A DNA stretch of 64,000 nt, taken from Oreocharis arfaki. Lineage: Eukaryota; Chordata; Aves; Passeriformes; Paramythiidae. Under the pieces are notes generated by a model. That model was not told where the DNA came from. It saw only the letters and a list, made by a program, of their open reading frames with translations, and did not search any database. Location of the stretch: assembly GCA_013398015.1 (NCBI GenBank), contig VZRR01008224.1, positions 1 to 64,000 on the forward strand. Direction: 5' to 3'. This document shows, piece by piece, positions 10,421 to 23,570 of the stretch. The number at the start of each line of letters is the position of its first letter. Position 1 is the stretch's first letter. The translations under genes were made by a program, and so were the position numbers.

Positions 10421-13070
10421 AGGGGCAGGAGCGATGTCACAGTTCCAGTTCCTCTTCCAGACAGGCATCAAGCCGTGATGACAGAGGGGCCTCGTTCTGG
10501 AGTTGTGCAGGCCTCACTCAGCCCAGGCTTCCTTCTGTCAGAGTCAGTCTTCCCTGTAACATCCCCATCTGGACTCACCTGCCTCTGAGATGCACCTGGC
10601 TAGCACAGGAGTTCCCTCCGGAGTATTTTTTCGTGCCTAGATTGCCAGCTGCTGCAATGGGCGCTGCTGCTTCTCTGCCTCTCCTCCAGCAGAAGGGACA
10701 AGCAGCACCAGGCAAGAACAACACTGCACCGTGTCTACGGCTCCTTCAGCAGTTCCTTATCTGGAAAGGTTAGACTATTTAGGAAATGATGCACAGCCTT
10801 GGCCTGTTTATTTGGTAGGGATCTGTTCACTGAATCATTTCTCCCGATGCGTGAGAACATGAAGAACTCAGTGCTCTGTGGATGGTCTCTCGCATGTTGA
10901 GGAGGAGATGTCCCACAGTTCAGGCCATCATTTATGAATGTAATACACGAAGCACAAAAATAAGTGGTTTATGGCCAAAGCCTTCTTAGACTTTACCCTG
11001 CTTTCTCAGTTCTTGTAAGCATCCTTCCGTCTGCACTTCGGAGTCTATACCTATGATTGTTCTCTAGTGGTTTGGTATCGAGATTTTCTACTCTGGCATA
11101 GAAAATCCATATACTTACTTTTGAAATGCACAGAAATGTATCTTTACTTTTCTAAAGAAATAATATTCTTTAACACTCTACTGGAGAGTAGAACTCTAGC
11201 ACACAGTCCTGTATATCTTCAAAAATATATTGTAAGTCAGCCAGTTGCCATTTTTACTTTTCTCGGGGAAATAAATTTATTAGTTCAGGTAAATGCACAT
11301 CCTACTCTGAAGACAGCTGTACAGCTAGTGTCTACCCAAGTACAAAGTATATGCCATATAGAGTAGCTTCCTCCTGAGAACTGTTCTGTATCAATTCAAT
11401 TACAGACCCAAAAAACAGCCTTTGTGTGGATTTGAACAGAAGTAATATATACCATACAACCACAGTTAATGACTGATTGTGCTGAAGTGAACACAGAAAT
11501 AAAAAATAAGAATGATGTGTGGGTATACAGGGACCTAGCTTTTCTGAAGAGACAAAATAATCCATATACTTCTTTTAAGTGATGACCATGAAGTGAGCTA
11601 TGGGATGCATTTGATTGGCTAATGCTGAAGAGGGTCTCAAATATGACTTATGTTTCCAGATTTGGTTCTGAAGTTTCTCTATATTCCAGGATCACTTTGG
11701 CTTCCAGACATCAGGTTTTTACTAAGGTTATATTTTACTGATGCGCTGTGATTTGCAGACTTGTGAGAACCGTTCCTGCTTAATAAGAGATTATCCCATT
11801 CTTAATTTTTCAACCCTGAGTATGGAGTATCATCTCACTGAGATACATTGGGCCACATATCAGTTAACAGTCTGTGGCTAAGTTAATTAAATCATATCTC
11901 TTGATCAGTATGGCTCAGACCTGAGCATGCAACCTAGTCTCTACAACAACTTTCCAGGTACCCAGAGAGAGAAAGCGCTCGCACTTTTCCTTAGCAGAGA
12001 TGTTGGGCACTCTGGAAGTAATGGTTTCTTTCCATTGCCTGTAAATGGAGGTTTCACTGACTTGCAAATGCAGTTGCTTAAATCAGATTCTTCCTCCCTC
12101 TGAGATGATCACTCAGCATGTGCATATTTTGCTCACCGTCAATTTGTGTTTAGCAGATCACATCCTGGGCACATGGGATTGATATCAAAAGACATGGAAC
12201 TAGCTGGAAATGAGGCAGCTCACTAGGGAGTTGAAGTATTTTACCTCTGCAGATGCTGATAAGCCCTGAAAGCAATTAAAAACATTTAGCAGAGAAAAAG
12301 TGTTTAAAACGTGACTGCAAGCCAGAAGGCTAGCTTCCAAAGCATGGATTTTTAAATTAAGGTTTACAGCTGACGAGTGATATACTGCTCCTATTTTGTG
12401 GCCACTACAAAGAAGAATTTCAGCAACAGTCAACAAGGGGATGAGAAGTAGAACAAGCAGCCTATAAAATGGAAAGTACTGGAGAAGAAATATGAAAAGT
12501 TAAAAAAAAAATTGTTTTATCATTTCTAAAACTCAGTCTATCATTTTGGATATCTGTCCTGAAATATGTATTTTATATTAACAATTATTAATGTGACATT
12601 GCATCTCTTGGCATGTTGCCATCATGCTCAGTATTATGACAGGTAATGGCAAAGAGCTGAAAATAGATAAGACACTGAGACACTCCGTTAGAAAATCAGC
12701 AGAGTAGTTCTTGTGTGAAACAGTGCCAAAATCTACAGGGAGTTATACTAAATCATGTAAACCTGTAAACCATTTTTTCATATAACATGAGAGCGAGCAG
12801 AGCCATTCAGCTGGCATGAGTCAAACCAAACGTTTGATGAGGGCCTGTTACCATCTGGGTCAAAAATAATTCACCAACTGTTCGTGCTAACTTACTGTGG
12901 TTAGTCACTCTGAGCCAGATTTGAGAGTCTTACAACACACAAAGCTCACAACATACTCACTCCACTGGGACTGTTTACTTGAATCAAAGTTAATGCTGCT
13001 GAGTACCTGCTCTACTGCTGTGTGTACCATAGATCTTGCTGATACATTCAGATGTGTATTTTTCATATAA
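10421..13070. other. Intergenic DNA, no gene recognised
   Basis: AT-rich unique-looking sequence with only short open frames. I see no coding exon with plausible splice sites and no clear repeat. Confidence 0.55.
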
Positions 13071-13276
13071 TCATAGAATCAGAGAATGGTTTGGGTTGGA
13101 AGGGAACTTAAATATCGTCTAGTTCCAACCGTTCTGCCATGGGCAGGGGCAACTTTCACTAGACCAGGTTGCTCTGGGCTCCATCCAACCTGGCCTGGAA
13201 CACTTTCAGGGATGGGGCATCCACAGCTTCTCTGGGTAACCTGTTCCAGTGCCTTGCCACTCTCACAGTAAAGAGT
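13071..13276 (-). mobile_element. CR1 LINE 3' end
   Basis: Reading the minus strand, the sequence ends in the typical avian CR1 tail. On the + strand it begins TCATAGAATCAGAGAATGG, then TTGGGTTGGAAGGGA, and later CATCCACAGCTTCTCTGGG. Only the 3' UTR part of the element is left, as usual for 5'-truncated CR1 copies. It is fairly well preserved. Confidence 0.92.
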
Positions 13277-14683
13277 TATGTGTTTACTGTTTTCCTTCAC
13301 GCAGCTGTGCAGCTCTGTTGCAGCGGACAGATGTACACTGTCTCTTGGTTTCCGTGTCACCTTGACTGGAACAGCCTGGTAAGAAAAACTGCTAACAGAG
13401 CTTGTGAATTCCCTCCCTTGACTTATGGAGCCATTCCTGAGGTGGCTTTTGTCCCTGCTGGAGGCTGTGAAGTAAAACTTACCGGGCCAAGCTGCTTAAG
13501 TGCTGCTTTACTCCACATCTGGGTTAGACCGACAGGGCCGACGTGATTCCACAGACCACTGAGCCAAAATAGCAGTTCATTTAAATAAAAGAGAAGGGTC
13601 CCATAAATCCCCCTCCTTATTCCGTATGATGGCACAGAATAATGGTCCAGCACAGGGAGGGAGTTGTAAAGGGAAGCAGAACAGCAATGTTTTGGCAAAA
13701 GTGAGACTTTGTCTCAGCACTCTCATGTATGCACTAAAGCCACTGATGGTCACCCAGCTGGGCTATGGAAAATCAATCCCTTTGAGTTGTGTGGTTGCAA
13801 CTGGAGGTTAGAGGGGCTGACTTGAGGCTGCAGGCTTTTGGCTGTTGGCAACAGGACCTTTGTTTTGCCTGTGTACTGTGTGTCAGGGTCCAAGACCACA
13901 ACAGCCATGCTCCAGCATGCACTTGGAGTGTTCATGGATTGTGCAACATTTTGACATGGTTCCTATGTTTCAACTCTAGTGTCCACATGAAGGCTCTGAG
14001 AGAAGAAGTGTCATCTTCCACATAAGCATAGATGGAAGATAATCTTCTCCTAAAGGTGTTTGTGCATCCGAGTTTTTCTTCTTCCCATTATGTAGTCAGG
14101 TCTCCAGTCATTTCAGAAATCCAGGAATGCTCATACTTGACTGCCTGAATGCAGTTCATGCCTTTTAATTTGATAAGTTTGATAAATATAATTTGCTAAA
14201 ATTATTTTGGGAAGATCATTGATTGTGAAGTAAGAAAAAACAGAGCAAGCTTGATTCTCACCTCTTTCTGTCAGTTTGGTTCTGGCACAACAAGATTGAC
14301 TCTACTGAAATTAGTCTGAGCTTCCTGTGCAATTGAAAAACTTTAGTCCCACAACCACTTGAAAATTGCAAGCAAATTTTTGTAGTGAAAATATTTTTTT
14401 ACAATATATCTGTATCATTTTCTGTTGGGAACACTTTTACAAGACAGTTCTAAATTAGCCAAATCACAAATATCTACCAAGTGTGAGGAATTGCAAACAG
14501 ATTATTTGCATCTGTCCTTTAGCATTTTATGGATGGACATGAACCAAACAGTGACTATATTTTCCATGTGTAGCCAAGTATGTGGTCTCTATTCAGTGTT
14601 TTCATTTCAGTTAAACTCTTTCATCTGTTTGCAGCAAATACACCTTTATGTTATCATATCCTCTTGAGAGTCCTCTTCAAGTT

Positions 14684-14710
14684 AAAAAAAAAAAAAAGAG
14701 AGAGAGAGAA
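14684..14710 (+). repeat. Poly-A followed by a short GA repeat
   Basis: About 14 A are followed by (GA)n and AAAAG. The unit resembles that at 60449-60475, but flanking sequences differ, so these are independent simple repeats. Confidence 0.9.
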
Positions 14711-17700
14711 AAGTGCTGCATCAGTTCCAGAATTGCCTTTTTGAATAGACTGTTTAAAAACAGAGATTAAGACCCTTCCCTGGATGAGAACTCAAGAACT
14801 CAGTTTTCAGTGCTCTTGTTCTCCTGGCACAGTGTTCACCGCTGATGGATGACACTTGGGTGTACTGTATTAGTCATACAGGCACATGCAGTACCCAAGC
14901 CCACGACACGTGGAGATAAGATACACATTGCTTACAGCTTAGAATCCAACAGCTACTCGTGTAACCGCATATTAAAAGTAGGATCTATTGTGCCTCTCTA
15001 TTTATCCACCACTAGTAGCAAATTGTAATTAGAATTTGGTTTCACAAAGATGACACCTGGAAACCCATCACCCCAGTTGCCTGTGACCCCCGCTGTTTGT
15101 CTGCCCTTGGTTACACCCTCATCTCTGAGTCCTTGTCAGATTCAGACTCATTTTCTCTGCAAACAAGAAATCTCACATCTTCTCTTTTCCCTCTATAGAC
15201 GGTAGCTTAATTTTCTGTAGAAGGCACTGAAGTGCACCTTTGACAGCTGTCTTTCTGAGTCTTTTGATTCAAATTCTGCCCTGATCATGGCATAGCAAGC
15301 CTCTACAGTATGACCCAAATTTTTTAAAGTTGTAGACATCTCTAACAATATCCTATCCGATCTAAAAAGTAAGGCCTTTCACATCTCAGCTTTTCCTGAC
15401 TCCATTGCTCACATTTTATTTCCAGGAGAACTTTTATTCTAACTGCGATTTTTAGTTCATAAACTCACAAACAACTTGTTGCAGAATAATTAGGTTCCAA
15501 AGTAGTCCCGAAGGCTCTAAATCCAAATAGAAATTTATTTCTGTCTGAAAGACTGAAAATATTGTTTAAATCTTTTTTAAACTGGCCAATTTTCATATAA
15601 GGTAAAATTTTAAATAATAAAAAGAAAAAGAAAAAGGAGAAAAATCTGCTGTTATTTATGTCAACATAAATTACAGTAAGGCTAAAGGGTCTTAGGGGTT
15701 TTAAGAGTTCAAACTGAAAGCGAGATTTGGCTATCACGGTTGTTATCATCACAAAATAGGGAGTACTGCTTAAGAACTGAAACACCTGACAGTACCCTGC
15801 TCGCACAATACTATTAGCTCTGAGTACAATGCTTTCTGTTACCTTTCCTAAATTTAGGCTGTCGGTCTTTACAATTTTAGATTCTCTTTTTATGTTCATC
15901 ATAAATTGGGAGTCCTTTTCAACTGACCTAAATAAGGTGAAGCGCTAATGCCAAATTACTTGCTGGCTAAAGACAAAAATACACTGATTACACCATCAGG
16001 ATATAAAAAGGATGTTAAGAAGCTTGTGAGTTCAATTGTGGTATTTCCAGGAAGCTTAGTCCTCTATAAATGTGGCTTTTTTTTTATTATTGAAATCTTC
16101 ACTCTGAAAAGGCAGCTGGAAAAGCACCGTTACTAAAATGAAGAATCAATTCAGAACCTGGCTGATCACATCAAGTGCAAAATCTAATCCCCTTTCCTCC
16201 TTTGAGTATAATGTCAGTTTGCCAATGTATCTTCCAGAGCTAGGATTATAGAACTTTTACAAACTCTTCATCATAAGAGCATTTTAATTGCATTTATTTT
16301 AAATATTCTGTGCTGATTTTCCACGAATAAGCTTATTAATGACATCTCCTTAATGACTTGCATGGCAAGTTAATTTATGCTCCAAATATGACAAAAGAGA
16401 AAGTGTAGAAGCACAAACCCCACTGATAACAGCTGCATCTTGAAATCAGCAGAGATATACCCTGATATTTTCTCACTCCATGTATACTACTTCTATCTTA
16501 ATCCTTTTTACCTCAATAGCAAGAAGAGCACGATAGGTCAGGTTTTCTACCTTCCAGGTAAGTGATATAAGAAGCTTTTCCCATTTGGGTTAATCCAAAA
16601 TTACATTACAAAAGCAGCAGTTTGCCATACTTAGGAGGAAGCACGGTATTGCATGTCAGCAGTAGGAAATCCTTCTTCCCAAACTGTAGGCCAAACCTGT
16701 CCCTGGGAGGGTGTACACCCTGTAACCAGAGTGTGCCTGCATGAATGCCCAGGCAGCCTTGAACTAAATTTAAGGTACCTGTAAGCTGCTCTGCCGAAGG
16801 AGATGGCGTGAACATCCCCAACTTAGGCAGGGGGCTGCTAGCAGGGAGCTGGCAGGTCAAATACTTACTGCGCTTCTTAGCTGGGTGTGACAGCCTGCAC
16901 TCAGTTCTGCAGCAGGGACATCGTTAGCTTGATCGATGTTTATCCTGGTCGACTCTGACAGCAACAGTGAGCAAGGTGAGACAGCCAGGCTTTCAGTCTC
17001 GGCTCTGCAGGCCCACGGGGGACATACAGTGCTCACTTCAGCAGTGAGCTTATGCAGAAACCACAGAAAATGTTCTTCACTACCGCTTGTATTCTGGCTC
17101 ACCAGATTAAGTTTCAACAAAGTGCCTTTCCCTGTCCTGTCATCACACCTTCTCGTGGAACACATCTCCCACATTTCCTGATACGAGAGAAAAGTGTCAG
17201 GTTGAACACCACAGGCCATGTCTTGCCTGTCAGTTTCTACTGTGGGAGGACAGCTGTGGTGCTTGACTGTGGCTGTGAACTCTTCTCCCAGATCTCTCTT
17301 CTACCCCTCTTTTCCCTCATGACCTAGAATTACTGTATTAAGAGGACAGTGAATGAGCAATCCCTTTTCACCCTGTCCATGCCACTCGTGATCTATAAAT
17401 GAGCTCAAGGAGAGCAAAAGTAAGGGGAGTGAACAACCATGATTTAGTGAACGGCTAATTTTATTCCATCCAGGAGTCTTACTTAAGCTGTGCATATTGA
17501 CTCTTTGACCCCGAACAAGAAAGGGCAGAAATGATGTTAGCAATGACCAAGAGGAGAACTAGAGAAGCACCGTGTTCTTCCTAAACCACACAGACTTCAT
17601 TGCAGTGACAATGTTGCTGAGAGGCACTAGCTGCCGTGAAATAAAGACAACTGATGTTTGTGTAAGTGTGGAATAAAATTGTTCGCAGATACAGAGGCTT

Positions 17701-19787
17701 AGCTGTTCCTTCCAAAATCGTAGTTCAAAGTGCAGCACTGGAAAGGATCTGCTTCAGTTCCTGCTCCAGCCGTCCCAAACACGAGTGGCTGAGCTAAGCA
17801 GGTAGGGGTTTTGCTGTCTCTGATACCTCTAAACAACTCCTTGTTGCCAGAAACACTAGGAAGTTGCAGCTACCTCTTCTATCTCTCTGCCATGTTCCTC
17901 CCACAGCTGGGTGTTGCAAGGAGTAACATTTTGGCAAGCATTCGAAAAGCCCAGAGACAATACAGCCAGCACATTTTGTGCCCTATCATGAATTGCTCCC
18001 TGCCTGACACCTGCTGCTCTCTCACAGGCAGAAGCTGGTCCGCTCTGCTGCTGCTGGGGATTGTGGGGGCTCTGAGTTTCGTGCAGGAGGATGGTCCCTT
18101 GTCTCCTGACCTCTTTTGGTGGAGGACAGACAAGGTGATGTCCATTGAGGGATGAGGTTAGGAGTGTGGATAGACCCAAAGTGGACAGGAGAACAAGGAG
18201 ATAACTGCAGTAAGGCTTTGAAAAGTTTTGGGGGCAGAACAAAGAAGGGGAGGATTTCTGCAAAGATGTGTATGAACTCATTAAATGGTTTTTGCCATTG
18301 CTCATGAAGCTGCACAGTGTTTGGCAGCTGTATTTGCCACTGATATCTGTTGATTCACGAGCAGTGCATGACTTTCTGGGAAGAGACTCTTTTTGTTTCC
18401 CGTTGCCTGGCCCCTGACCTGGTCTGTCAGCAAAGGTGAAGTTCCTTTTGGTGTGCTATGGGCTGTGCACTGTGAACTGGGCTATTGTGCACCCTTATCT
18501 CCTGGAGCAGCAGGATGTGTGATGGCCCTACTCCCCTCTGGAAAAGCATGCTGAGGCCTGTGATTGCATTATCCATGGAAAAATACATGGACCAATATAG
18601 ATAGTCTGTGGCTCTGCTCTAGGACCTGATCCTTTTTATAGGATGTGTCAAGACAAGGCCATGCTAAGGCCTTAGGGTAACAGGTTAAGTAGGGCTTCAA
18701 CTTGACCCTGCTGCAGTGACATGGAGAGAGATAACTGCACAGTGCAGCTCAGGGGGGAGAAAAGCAGCATCACTTCAGGGAAGCAAGAGGGGAGCTGTGA
18801 GAAGTCTCAGATTGCTGCAGCAGAAGGGCGCTTTTGTTGCTCCCTTTGTGATCCTCCTATCTCCAGATATGTGAGAGACTGGGAACCAATTTAATAACTG
18901 TTACTGCCACCCTTGGCTCTGATGAGGGTGTTGTAGAACTTATCACAACAAATTTGATATTAGCCAGCTGTGATTCCACTCACAGTGGAGATGTGACAGC
19001 CGCTTGCTGAGCTCCAAGCCCTCGGGAAGAGGCAGAGTAGCTGAGAGCACAGAGCTGCAGCAAAAGCAGTGCCTGACCTGAGTGTGTCCCTCATGAGTTA
19101 AATGATTGCTGTGACCCCAGACTAGGTCCCCATATGGCTGCAGTGAGGAGGCAGCAGAAGTGCCACAGGTAGGGGGGTCTGCCAGCCTACTGCTAAGTGT
19201 TACAGACTTTGGAGTAGCCATAGGACTAGTCTCCAGTCTGGGTTAAGGTATCTTGACATAAAACATCCTCTCTGGTCCTCATTTACTGAGCTGGCCACAG
19301 GAAAGGAGGAGCACAGAATCTAATTTCAAATCTTTATTTTAATTTGCTCTGCTGTTAGTGAATATTCCTCTTTTTAGTTGTGGCCTCAGCACTTCAAAAT
19401 AATTGCTCAGTGTACTTATTTTATATGGTCTAACTTTTCTAAGCTATTCTTTATGGTGTCAGTAAACTAGTACAAAATTAAAGTGTTGGGGTTTTGTTGA
19501 TTGGGTGGGTGAGTGGTTTTTGTTTGTTTGGTTGGTTTTTTTTATGTTTTTTTTTTCTGAAAAAATGATCGGCTACCAAAGAAGAAATCTGTGTGAGATT
19601 GTTCTCAAAAGTATTTTGGTACTGTTATTCTGGAATGATTGGCTGGTCAAATACTTCACATAATTAAGTCTCAAGTGAAGTTCTTGAACTGAAATGAGCT
19701 TGTTCTTTCCTGCAGTATTCTTTGAAAAATATAGTGCTAGTGACCTCTAGTGGACTAAGAATAGACTTCGTCTTTTTTTTTTTTTTT

Positions 19788-19824
19788 NNNNNNNNNNNNN
19801 NNNNNNNNNNNNNNNNNNNNNNNN
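19788..19824. other. Assembly gap (37 N) inside a T/A homopolymer
   Basis: The gap is flanked by about 15 T on the left and AAATTTTTTTTATTTTTTTTT on a T/A-rich right side. The true sequence is probably a longer homopolymer that sequencing could not resolve; the N count need not be its length. Confidence 0.95.
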
Positions 19825-21420
19825 AAATTTTTTTTATTTTTTTTTTAAAGATAGCTCAAAAAAATCCCCATTAAAAGCAGTGGATTTTCTTCCCTCCAAA
19901 CCGTATTAAACTGAAACCCATAAAACAGAAGCTTATTTTGCTTGTATGTGTTCAAGAAGCTGAAAGCAACAGTACAAAATTTGCTTCTGTGAGCTCACAG
20001 TTCTGATGGATTTATGTAACGCAAATATTATGATACAGTTCTGATAAAGAAGGTACTTGACATTGGTGTAATGCATTTAACTGTGGATTCTGAGAAAAGG
20101 CGAAGAGCCTGTAATGGATGATTCCCTCCAAGCTTCTTATGAATTCCATGTCAGGTCTCCTGTTGTTCTTCCTGTCACCAGAGGGTGAAGAGTATAAAAG
20201 GCAATTGGTTTCATAAAGGTAGACCCTCAGTGGACACCCAATGAGCTTGACAGTTAGCAGGGGTAAACTTTATGCCAAGAATGCTTTCCTCTTCCTGACA
20301 AAACCCTAGGTTTAGTTAAATCAGGAGTCAGGGCATGTACAGGTATGCTAGAGCTTAAGAGCTGAAGTCTCGGAAGGTGCTATCTTCGGGGAGCATGTCA
20401 TGTCCTTGCTTCCCAGCTCCTGATGCCCAAGAAGCTGCACCTTGCCCTTCATTCTCCTTAGGAAGAGAGAGTTGCCCCCATCCAGCCACCCCAGGGAGTT
20501 TTGAACTGAACAACATGAAAAAAAATACCCCATTGTGGAAGTAGATGAAAGTCAAGCTCCAACTGCTGCCTGTTTGGCACCCGATTCTAGGGAAGTCACC
20601 TACGCTGGACTTTCCAAGTCAGTTTGTTCATTGGTAGATGCCTTGTTTCTTAAATGCATGGAAAATACTTGCAGTAGGGACACTACACTTATTTGTTATT
20701 AATTCCTAATAAATATGAAGAATTACTAACAAATAATTGTCAGGTTGGAGGAAAATCTGTTGTTGCTTCCACAGTGGACTGTCCTGTGTCTGCTTCTCTT
20801 CTTTTCTTCCTCCTCCATTGCTCATGTCATTAGAAGATGTGTGTATTAACTTTGTGTGGGAGACCACAAACAACACTCAGCTGGGAGGGGAGCTGCAGGC
20901 ACACGGGAGGGCAGAGGACTGACAAATTAGTATAGAGAGTTGTAAAAGTGTGGGTAATAAGTCAGACCACAAAATAATACATTTAAGTAAGAGCAATTTA
21001 CTACAGAATTATGAAATGGAATGTGGCAGGCTGGCTAAAAGTTCTGCAGAAAGAGAATTGAGGTTGCCGGATACCCCATGCTATTAATGAGAAATAATGT
21101 TGACACTGTTGTGAAGAAATGTGAGGATCACGTCTGCAACATATGAGCAGAAAAAGTAGCACATATGAGTCATGAAGAAATTTTTTCTGCCTTACTCAGC
21201 AGCCCTGAGGCCTTCACGGGTGTTTCATGTTCCATTTTGGTCAACATTCCCCCAAGAGAGGTGGGATTCAATGAGGGCTCTTGGGTCCAGCAGCAGATAT
21301 CCAACATCTTCAAAGAGCAGAGAAATATACAGTTCTTCATATCCCCTGGGGACGAAGCAAGGAAAAATGGACTAGCACTTGTACAGAGTGTTTAAGAGAA
21401 ACATGAGTCTAACAACGAGC

Positions 21421-21640
21421 ATAATTAGGCACTGGAAGACACCTGCCTCAGAAGACAGTGAAATCTCTGTGTTTAGGCATTTTTAAAGAGCAGGTTAGAC
21501 AGGAAAGCAATAAAGCAATAAAGATAACCAGTGAAGACTGAGATAGCTGACGTTTTGTTAGGGCAGGAAGATGGACTAGATGGCCTGTAGGGGACGCTGT
21601 CAGACTTACTTTTCCTCTTTCGTGATCTGAAATGCTGAAG
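21421..21640 (+). mobile_element. Degraded CR1-type LINE 3' fragment
   Basis: Recognisable pieces in order are TTAGGCACTGGAAGACACCTGCC, GTGAAATCTC, TTTTTAAAGAGCAGGTTAGACA and GGGCAGGAAGATGGACTAGA followed by a TGGCCTGTAGG ending. This is the layout of old CR1 3' ends. It is more diverged than the copy at 13071. Confidence 0.65.
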
Positions 21641-22352
21641 CTTTATTTTCCTCTGTGTTCCAGACTCCCAAGTGTGAACAAAGTCAGTGGTAACTGCCTT
21701 TATGTGTTTTAAGACTTGGTTAATACTAAATCACAAGGACAGAGCCTAGGGTTCCCAAACTGGGTGTCCAAATATAAAAGATGTTTTGAGCTTTAAAATG
21801 ACACATCTTGGTTCCTCAACCCCAATGCAGAGTTAAGGCTATCCATTCATCTTTTTGTCATGTTGTAAAGGTGGATTAATTCAGTCCTATGAATTCTTTA
21901 TGTATTGCAGTACCATCTAGCATTTTATAGGGAAACTGTTAACTATATTTCCATGACGAATTATTCCCATTTCCAAGGTTAATACCACAGGCTGGAGAAA
22001 AACAAACATCATAATGCCCACTATCACTGTAGGTTATGAAGGCAGCAGCAATGGCTGTGGTATTGCAGATTGGGTTCTGATGTACCACAGACCTCCACAA
22101 TATTATTAACTAATAATTATCTTCTTTGTGTACTGAACAAGGTAAGGGTATGTGAAAAAAGCTGTGTGCAGTGCAGATATTAAACAATATGTTGTGCATG
22201 TGCACAGAAGTGTGGAGCAACAGAAGCATGAATAGCCTCTGCTTCTGGGATTTAGCAGCTTGCACATAGCTGCCTTTTGCAGTAGTGTTTCCGGGTGCCC
22301 TCGTGCATGAAATCAACCTATGCAGCACTCAAACATGAAGAACACATTTATA
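21641..22352. other. Intergenic DNA, nothing recognised
   Basis: AT-rich, unique-looking sequence between a CR1 piece and the SINE. No coding or RNA signal is seen. Confidence 0.5.
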
Positions 22353-22507
22353 GGACCATGAGACTGGCTCAGCTGATAAGATCATGGTGTTAATAACACC
22401 GGGGTGGTGAGTGTGATCCCCATACTGGCCATTTACTTAGGAGCTGGACCTGATGATCCTTGTGGGTTTCTTTCAACTCAGAATATCTGTGATTATCTGT
22501 GATATGA
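22353..22507 (+). mobile_element. SINE with tRNA-Ile-like head and CR1-like tail (TguSINE1-type)
   Basis: The first ~80 bases resemble a tRNA-Ile gene: an A-box-like GGCTCAGCTGATAAG, an anticodon arm reading GGTGTTAATAACACC, a B-box-like GTGATCCCC and a closing TGGCCA. The tail then reads GCTGGACCTGATGATCC, TTTCAACTCAG and ATCTGTGAT repeats, as at the 3' ends of CR1. This chimeric structure is the one described for TguSINE1 of zebra finch. It is not a working tRNA gene, because the acceptor and D-arm pairing is degraded and the TTAATAA loop belongs to a dispersed copy. Confidence 0.8.
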
Positions 22508-23271
22508 GTCATTAAGACAAACCTGTATTGTCACCACGAAGAAGCTTTTGGTTCCTTTCCCTGCTTAGTTAAACAGGGATGCACAACACAAGCTGTTGGT
22601 TGTGAGTTGCTCCCCAGCTTCCTCTTTCCCAGAGCAGCATAGCCCAGGCAGGAGCCACAGATACATGGAACCAGGTGACACCTGGCCTGTCCGGTTGCCC
22701 AGAAATCTCTCCTGTCTAAACTCACAGCAACCTACAGAGATCAAACCTCAATTTGATCTAGCAGTCACTTGGAAATGAATCTGGAGGGAAGTCTCTGAAA
22801 GCTGTCTGAAAGCAGACATGCCAAATCAGAGAGCAGCCTGTGCAGCTCCAGCAGACTGCAGAGTCCATGCAGTAGGTGCGAGCCCATCTGTTGGCTGCAA
22901 GCGCCTGGCCAGCTGCAGTTACCATGCAGAACAGTAGCACTTCTGCTTTTTCTCCAAAAAGTTCCCTCCAAATCCCACTTGCTCCATGACACCCATTATA
23001 TCTGAGTAACCAGGATCCAATAAAGACATGGAGACTTTGATGAGGCAAGTTGCTCTGCTCCTGCCCTGAGCTCCCAACACCTGCAAAAAGACATAGGCGA
23101 GTAGTTAAGGGGAATTCCACTGCAGCTGTGTTCTCCAGCCCTCCCTGCTTGAGCTTGCCCCTGGCACAGGCATCCCCTTTGGCAGGGAGGATTTCAGGTG
23201 AATGAAGCAGTTTCAGGCTGTGCTCCGGCCCTCCCTTTTAAGTGGCAAATTCAAAACCTTCCTTTTATGGG
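22508..23271. other. Intergenic DNA, nothing recognised
   Basis: Moderate-GC sequence with overlapping short open frames on both strands and no recognisable gene or repeat. Confidence 0.45.
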
Positions 23272-23570
23272 TGTTGTGGTTTAACCACAGACAGCAGCTA
23301 AGTACTGTGCAGCCTCTCATTCACTCCCCTAACTTGCCCTGGTGTGATGGGAACAAGAATAAGGGGAAAAAAAAGTAAAACTGGTGTGTTGAGATACGAG
23401 CAGTTTAATAATAGAAAAAAAGTAAATAATAATCATCCTAATCAAATGAGAGAAGAAGAGCTAAAACCTAAAAATCCCCAAGCAATGCACAGTACCATTG
23501 CTCACCTCCCACTGGCAGATGCCCAGCCCATTCTTGAGCAGTGATCAGTGCCTCCCAGCCAAAACTGGGA
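23272..23570 (-). mobile_element. Truncated LTR of an avian endogenous retrovirus
   Basis: Begins TGTTGTGGTTTAACC and continues with the same ordered landmarks as the LTR at 51912: CAGCAGCTAAGTAC, CACTCCCC, GTTGAGATACGAGCAGTTTA, an AT-rich (AATA)n-like patch, CAAGCAATGCACAGTACCAT and GAGCAGTGATCAGTG. Similarity stops after the CCCAGCC segment, so only the R/U5-side half (sense on the minus strand) remains. No internal retroviral genes lie beside it. I cannot settle the family (ERVL- or ERVK-type). Confidence 0.75.

Larger units (their letters stand above)
13277..21420. other. Intergenic DNA, no gene recognised
   Basis: About 8 kb with simple repeats and one assembly gap (listed separately). 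Open frames up to about 150 codons occur on both strands, but they lack known domains and overlap each other, so I treat them as chance. Confidence 0.5.

Noticed and set aside
9936..10478. 180-codon + strand frame and overlapping minus-strand frames at the 10 kb CpG island
   Set aside because: Frames are open on both strands because of CpG composition; no domain, no splice sites that extend them, and no family resemblance.
22353..22430. Functional tRNA-Ile gene
   Set aside because: Arms are mismatched, there is no pol III terminator after the tRNA part, and a CR1-like tail follows; it is a SINE.
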